From positions 27,048 to 91,047 of the forward strand of contig DATBEM010000255.1 in the NCBI GenBank assembly GCA_036276115.1: DNA of 64,000 bases. The letters run 5' to 3'. Below the pieces are notes generated by a model. It did not search any database. It was given only the letters and a program-made list of their open reading frames with translations, and was not told where the DNA came from. Made by a program: the position numbers and the translations under genes. This document shows, in pieces, positions 60,105 to 64,000 of the stretch (positions are counted from its first letter, which is position 1; each line of letters starts with the position of its first letter). Source of the stretch: Trebonia sp036276115. GTDB lineage: Bacteria > Actinomycetota > Actinomycetes > Streptosporangiales > Streptosporangiaceae.

Positions 60105-61100
60105 ATGTCGAAGCGCAGGACCGAGCGGCTGCTTTCGATCGTGGTCCTGCTGCTGTCCGCCCGCCGCTACCTGACCGCCGAGGAGATCCGCCGGGCCGTG
60201 ATCGGCTACCCCGAGCAGGACGCGGCGTTCAAGCGGACCTTCGAGCGGGACAAGGACGAGCTCCGCGAGCTGGGCATCCCGCTGGAGACCGGGACCCCGG
60301 GCCTGTTCGACGACGAGGTCGGCTACCGCATCCCCCGGCAGGACTACGAGCTGCCCGACATCCACCTCACGGCCGACGAGGCGGCGGTGCTCGGCATCGC
60401 CGCCCGGGTCTGGCGCAGCGCCGAGCTGTCGGGGGCCGCGTTCGGGGCGATGCTCAAGCTCACGGCGGCCAGCTCCGGGCCCGGCCCGGCCGACGGGGAC
60501 GACGAGGCCGCCCCGGCCGCGCCCGGGATCGTGCCCCGGCTGACGACCCAGGAGCCGGCGTTCGGGCCGCTGTGGGAGGCGGTCCGCGACCGGCGGCCAG
60601 TGACGTTCAGCTACCTGGCCTCCGGGCGGGCGGCGGCCAGCCAGCGTGAACTGGAGCCATGGGGCGTGGTCAGCCGCCGCGGCCACTGGTACGTCGCCGG
60701 GCACGACCGCGCGGCCCGCCCGCCGGGCACCCGCGTGTTCCGGATGAGCCGCATCAGCGGCCCGGTCAAGATGGCCGGGCAGGCCGGCACCGTCGCGGTG
60801 CCGCCCGGCACCGACGTGCGGGAGCTGGTCAAGGACTGGGGCACCACTCGCGACCGCGACGACGCTCGCCCCGCGACCCTGATGGTGCGGGCCGGGGCCG
60901 GGCTCGGGCTGCGGCGGCCCCCGGCCCGGACCGAGCCGTCGGCCCGCAAGCCCGGCTGGGACCTGGTCACCACCCGGTTCGCCGACCTGACGTGGTTCGC
61001 GCAGTACGTGGCGTCGTTCGGGCCCGACGCCGAGGTGACCGACCCGCCCGACCTGCGCGACGCGGTCATCGCCTGCCTCAAGGGAGTGCTCAGCACATGA
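60105..61100 (+). CDS. pafB: PafB, WYL-domain transcriptional regulator
   Basis: With PafC it forms the heterodimer that activates DNA-damage genes in mycobacteria, the RecA/LexA-independent response. The 331 residues have an N-terminal winged HTH (RTERLLSIVVLLLSARRYLT), a WYL domain (VTFSYLASGR, VVSRRGHWYVAGHDRAA) and the WCX C-terminal domain. I chose the second of two adjacent ATGs (60105), five bases after AGGAGG. It overlaps pafC by ATGA. Confidence 0.93.
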   Translation: MSKRRTERLLSIVVLLLSARRYLTAEEIRRAVIGYPEQDAAFKRTFERDKDELRELGIPLETGTPGLFDDEVGYRIPRQDYELPDIHLTADEAAVLGIAARVWRSAELSGAAFGAMLKLTAASSGPGPADGDDEAAPAAPGIVPRLTTQEPAFGPLWEAVRDRRPVTFSYLASGRAAASQRELEPWGVVSRRGHWYVAGHDRAARPPGTRVFRMSRISGPVKMAGQAGTVAVPPGTDVRELVKDWGTTRDRDDARPATLMVRAGAGLGLRRPPARTEPSARKPGWDLVTTRFADLTWFAQYVASFGPDAEVTDPPDLRDAVIACLKGVLST

Positions 61101-62077
61101 CCGGTACCGCGCGGATGGTGACCTCGGGGGAGCGGCTGCGGCGGCTGCTGGCCCTCGTCCCGTACGTCATCAGCCGCAAGAGCGTCTCCCTGAAGGAGAC
61201 GGCGGCGACGTTCGGGCTGACCGAGCGCGAGCTCATCGACGACCTGAACCTCGCCTGGTGCATGGAGCTCAACGGGCCCCAGCCGTACTGCCCGATCGAC
61301 CTGTCCTACGAGGGCGGCGAGATCGTGGTGAGCCAGGCCGAGGCGATCGACCGGCCGCTGCGGCTGGCCGCCGACGAGGCAAGCGCCCTGCTGGTGGCGC
61401 TGCGGATGCTCGGCGACGTCGGCGGCGGGGACGCGGCCGTGGTCGACAGCGTCATCGAGAAGCTGGGCGCGGCGGCGGGCGGGACCGCCGGCGGCGGCCA
61501 GCTCGACCGCCAGGTCGCCGTCGTCACCGTGGCCGACGCCAGCGGCCACGCGGCCACGCTGACCCAGGCCCTGGCCGACGGGCGGCGCGTGCACCTGCGC
61601 TACTACGTGCCCGGCCGCGACGAGGCGACCGAGCGCGACGTGGACCCGATGCGCCTGCTCATGGCCGAGGGCCGCACCTACCTGGAGGGCTGGTGCCGGC
61701 GGGCCGAGGGAGTGCGGCTGTTCCGGCTCGACCGGGTGCTCGACCTCGCGGTCCTGGACGTGCCCGCCCGCGTGCCCGACGACGCCGCCCCGGTGGACGT
61801 GGACGCGGGGCTGTTCCGGCCCTCGCCGTCGGACGTGACCGTCGTGCTCAGGGTCTCGACCACCGCCCGCTGGGTCACCGAGTCCTACCCGTGCGAGTCG
61901 GTGACCGAGATCGACGGCGAGCCCGGGTGGCTGCTGGTCTCGCTGCGCACCCCGGACACCGGCTGGGTCCGCCGCCTGGCGCTGCGGCTGGGCGACGCCG
62001 CCCGGGTGGAGTCCCCGGCCCGGCTGGTGGCCGAGGTCCGGGCGACCGCCAAGGCCGCTCTCACCCTGTATGAGTAG
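61097..62077 (+). CDS. pafC: PafC, WYL-domain transcriptional regulator
   Basis: The partner of PafB, 326 residues, with the same order of domains: HTH (LLALVPYVISRKSVSLKETA), WYL domain (HLRYYVPGRDEATERDVDPM, YLEGWCRRAEGVRLFRLDRV) and WCX tail. The ATG overlaps the pafB stop (ATGA), ensuring equal synthesis of both halves of the heterodimer. The TAG at 62077 is followed 17 bases later by a TAA in a weakly similar sequence. Confidence 0.93.
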   Translation: MTGTARMVTSGERLRRLLALVPYVISRKSVSLKETAATFGLTERELIDDLNLAWCMELNGPQPYCPIDLSYEGGEIVVSQAEAIDRPLRLAADEASALLVALRMLGDVGGGDAAVVDSVIEKLGAAAGGTAGGGQLDRQVAVVTVADASGHAATLTQALADGRRVHLRYYVPGRDEATERDVDPMRLLMAEGRTYLEGWCRRAEGVRLFRLDRVLDLAVLDVPARVPDDAAPVDVDAGLFRPSPSDVTVVLRVSTTARWVTESYPCESVTEIDGEPGWLLVSLRTPDTGWVRRLALRLGDAARVESPARLVAEVRATAKAALTLYE

Positions 62078-62198
62078 CCCTTAACGGGCAGTAAGCACCC
62101 TTCGCGCCCGGCCGGGGCAGCCGGCCCGGGGCAACGCAGCGCCGGCGATGCGCGCAAAGCACTGTGGATACGGGGTTTCGCGGGCTATCGTCAACCCG

Positions 62199-64000
62199 GT
62201 GAGGGCTCGAGGGCGGGTGGCGGTCGCTGTAGCCGGGGCGGGCCTGTGCTGGCTGTACTTCCGGCAGGCCAGCACCATCTGGGTCACGTCCGACGGCGCG
62301 TCCAACGCGCTGCAGGCGTGGGACATGCTGCACGGCAACCTGCTGCTGCATGGCTGGTGGCTGTCGGACGTCACCTTCTGCACGACCGAGCTGCCCGAGT
62401 ACATGCTGGTCGAGCTGGCCCGGGGCCTCAGCGTGAGCGTTGTCTGGGTGAGCGCGGCCCTCACCTATACCCTGCTGGTGCTCCTGGCCGGCTTCCTCGC
62501 CGCCGGCCCCGCGACCCGGGAGCGCACGGCCGGCGAGGCCGCGACCGGGGACACGGTCCGCGTTCCCGGGCGCGAGCGGCTGGTCCGGGCGCTGCTCGCG
62601 ATCGGCCTGGTGCTCGCGCCGTCGAGCGTCCTCGGCACCCCGATGCTGCTGTCGTCGCCCGACCACACCGGCACCGCGGTCCCGCTGCTGGCGGTCCTGC
62701 TGTTCCTGGACCGGGCCCGGTTCCGGTCCGTGCGCTCGCCCGCCGGCCGCCGCTGGGCCGCCCCGGGCGCGGTCGCCATGCTCGCCGGCCTAGCCCTGGC
62801 CTGGATCCAGGTCGCCGACCAGGTGGGCCTGTACGCCGGCGCCCTGCCGGTGGCGGCCGTCTGCGGGCTGCGCTTCGCCTGGTACGCCTGGACCTGGTTG
62901 CGCGGGACCGCCATCGGCCCGCCCCGGCGAGCCCGGGCTGCCCCCGCCGCGCGGGCGAGCACGGCTGAGGCGACGCTGGCGGGCGTGAGCGCGGGCGAGA
63001 TGAGCACGGCCGGAGTGCGCACGGCCGGGACCGGCCCGGCCGGGGCGCGCAGCCCGGGAACGGGCACGCGGGAAGCCCCGGTCACCCCCGCGGGCAAGGC
63101 CGGGACCGGCGAAGCCAGGGCCAGCGCGGCGAGGACAGGCCTCGCCGGAGCGGGCGCGGCGGGGCCGGGGGAACCGGCCGGCCGGCCGGCGAGCGCGAGC
63201 CTGGCGGGCGCGGGCGCGGGGAGGCGGCAGGGCGCGGGGGAACCTGGCCCGGCGCGGGCGCGGGCGGCCTTCCGGGCGAGCGCGGCCCGCGTGGACCTGC
63301 TCCTGGCGCTGGCCGCGCTCGCGAGCGTGCCCGTCGCGCTGGTGGCGCTGCGGGCCATCCGCCAGCTCGGCGGGTTCTACGCCGCCCCGGTCACCGCCGG
63401 CGGGGACAGCATGCTCGCGCCCCTGTCGCAGCTGCCGCTGCACGCCCGGATGACGGCCGAGTCGGTCGAGGTCTTGTTCGGGGCGAACTACTTCGACCAG
63501 AAGCAGCCAGTCCTCCTCGTGATCGCCTGCGCCCACTTCCTCGGGGTGGCGCTCGCGCTCGCGGGCCTGGTTGTCGCGATCTGGCTGCTGCTGGCCGGGC
63601 GGCTTGACCGGGTCTCCCAGGTGCTCGTGGCGGCCATCCTCGTGCTGCTGGCCGGCGGCCTGCTCGGCACCCGCATGCTGGACATCCTCGCGGCCCACGA
63701 GATCGCCGCCGTCGCCCCGTTCGGCGCGGCCCTCGCCGGGCGCACCCTCGGTGGCCCGCTGGCCCGGCTGCGCGTGGGGGCGGCGTGGCGTCGGCGGCCT
63801 GCCAGCGGACAAGACAGCGGAGCGCCCGGCCGGGGGGCACGCGATCCCGGGGGACGCGGCCAGCGGGCACCGAGGCTCGGGATCGCCGCCCTCGGCCTCG
63901 GGCTGGCGGCTGCCCTCGGCTTCCTCTGCTATGACGGGACCCTCGCCTCCTACGGGGCCGGCGGCCAGCCGGTCGCCGACTGGCTGGCCGCCCGCCACAA
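62199..64000 (+). CDS. Large polytopic membrane protein, 3' end cut by window
   Basis: It starts at the GTG at 62199 and stays open for 600 codons to the window edge. About ten helices are visible. The first outer loop and the later GGFYAAPVTAGGD ... VEVLFGANYF segments are homologous to the 55701 gene. Between about residues 246 and 350 lies a low-complexity Ala/Gly/Thr/Arg loop (AGVSAGEMSTAGVRTAGTGP and similar), absent from the paralogue. The function is unknown; GT-C-like. It lies 121 bp after pafC. Confidence 0.72.
   Translation, partial: MRARGRVAVAVAGAGLCWLYFRQASTIWVTSDGASNALQAWDMLHGNLLLHGWWLSDVTFCTTELPEYMLVELARGLSVSVVWVSAALTYTLLVLLAGFLAAGPATRERTAGEAATGDTVRVPGRERLVRALLAIGLVLAPSSVLGTPMLLSSPDHTGTAVPLLAVLLFLDRARFRSVRSPAGRRWAAPGAVAMLAGLALAWIQVADQVGLYAGALPVAAVCGLRFAWYAWTWLRGTAIGPPRRARAAPAARASTAEATLAGVSAGEMSTAGVRTAGTGPAGARSPGTGTREAPVTPAGKAGTGEARASAARTGLAGAGAAGPGEPAGRPASASLAGAGAGRRQGAGEPGPARARAAFRASAARVDLLLALAALASVPVALVALRAIRQLGGFYAAPVTAGGDSMLAPLSQLPLHARMTAESVEVLFGANYFDQKQPVLLVIACAHFLGVALALAGLVVAIWLLLAGRLDRVSQVLVAAILVLLAGGLLGTRMLDILAAHEIAAVAPFGAALAGRTLGGPLARLRVGAAWRRRPASGQDSGAPGRGARDPGGRGQRAPRLGIAALGLGLAAALGFLCYDGTLASYGAGGQPVADWLAARH

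Overview
This window is very GC-rich (roughly 70-75% G+C by eye, with strong third-position GC bias). It carries clear Actinomycetota marker genes: the Pup ligase PafA and the PafB/PafC regulators, type I glutamine synthetase with its adenylyltransferase GlnE, a four-element GlnR-type operator, DUF3145, DUF3866, DUF4191 and DUF5998 proteins, a SARP/AfsR-type regulator and a SigE-family ECF sigma factor. The mix points to a filamentous actinomycete outside the classical Streptomyces gene order (Streptosporangiales-like is my guess). The species cannot be fixed from the sequence alone. I saw no rRNA, tRNA, CRISPR array, transposase or phage gene.

Layout. 1-10.9 kb: a truncated S9 peptidase, glnE, a caspase-like (clan CD) cysteine-peptidase candidate, a GNAT acetyltransferase, a HicB-like protein, a RibD-like deaminase, glnA with terminator and GlnR operator, and an RDD membrane protein. 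10.9-20.7 kb: a lipoate/2-oxoacid dehydrogenase block (DUF4191, lipA, lipB, a membrane protein, an intradiol dioxygenase, a TIGR01777 epimerase, sucB, lpdA, pepA). LipB and LipA would make the lipoyl group carried by SucB and reoxidised by LpdA. 20.8-33.1 kb: a zinc-ribbon/proline-rich membrane protein, a ChrB-like protein divergent from a two-gene membrane operon, a NarL/DesK-type two-component system, an S51 peptidase, the DUF5998-phosphodiesterase-rhodanese group, apolipoprotein N-acyltransferase and DUF3145. 33.2-44.2 kb, the most accessory-looking part: a degenerate PIG-L protein, a 1016-residue SARP-NB-ARC-TPR regulator divergent from a GT-B/PfkB-kinase pair, a second NB-ARC-TPR STAND protein convergent with that pair, an AT-richer noncoding segment with strong hairpins and a 22-codon hydrophobic micro-ORF, then an ECF sigma factor with its CU044_5270-type partner. 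44.3-50.6 kb: succinate-semialdehyde dehydrogenase and a nucleotide-sugar dehydrogenase / GT2 / epimerase operon followed by a broken membrane protein. 50.6-64 kb: pafA, then an inserted block (a WD40-like membrane protein and two large polytopic GT-C-like proteins), then lipoprotein FKBP, DUF3866, pafB, pafC and a truncated paralogue of one of the GT-C-like proteins.

Main points for a second look: (i) a 17-bp tandem repeat between the histidine kinase and response regulator that encodes a chain of four 6-codon mini-cistrons overlapped by ATGA/GTGA junctions; (ii) many genes whose stop codon lies inside, or next to, a 16-18 bp tandem duplication; (iii) an 18-bp AT-rich motif found nearly unchanged at three distant sites; (iv) three TGCAAG repeats phased by exactly 11 bp between the SARP gene and the GT-B/PfkB operon; (v) the hairpin/micro-ORF cassette beside the STAND gene; (vi) the caspase-like gene with a perfect 15-bp palindrome at its promoter.
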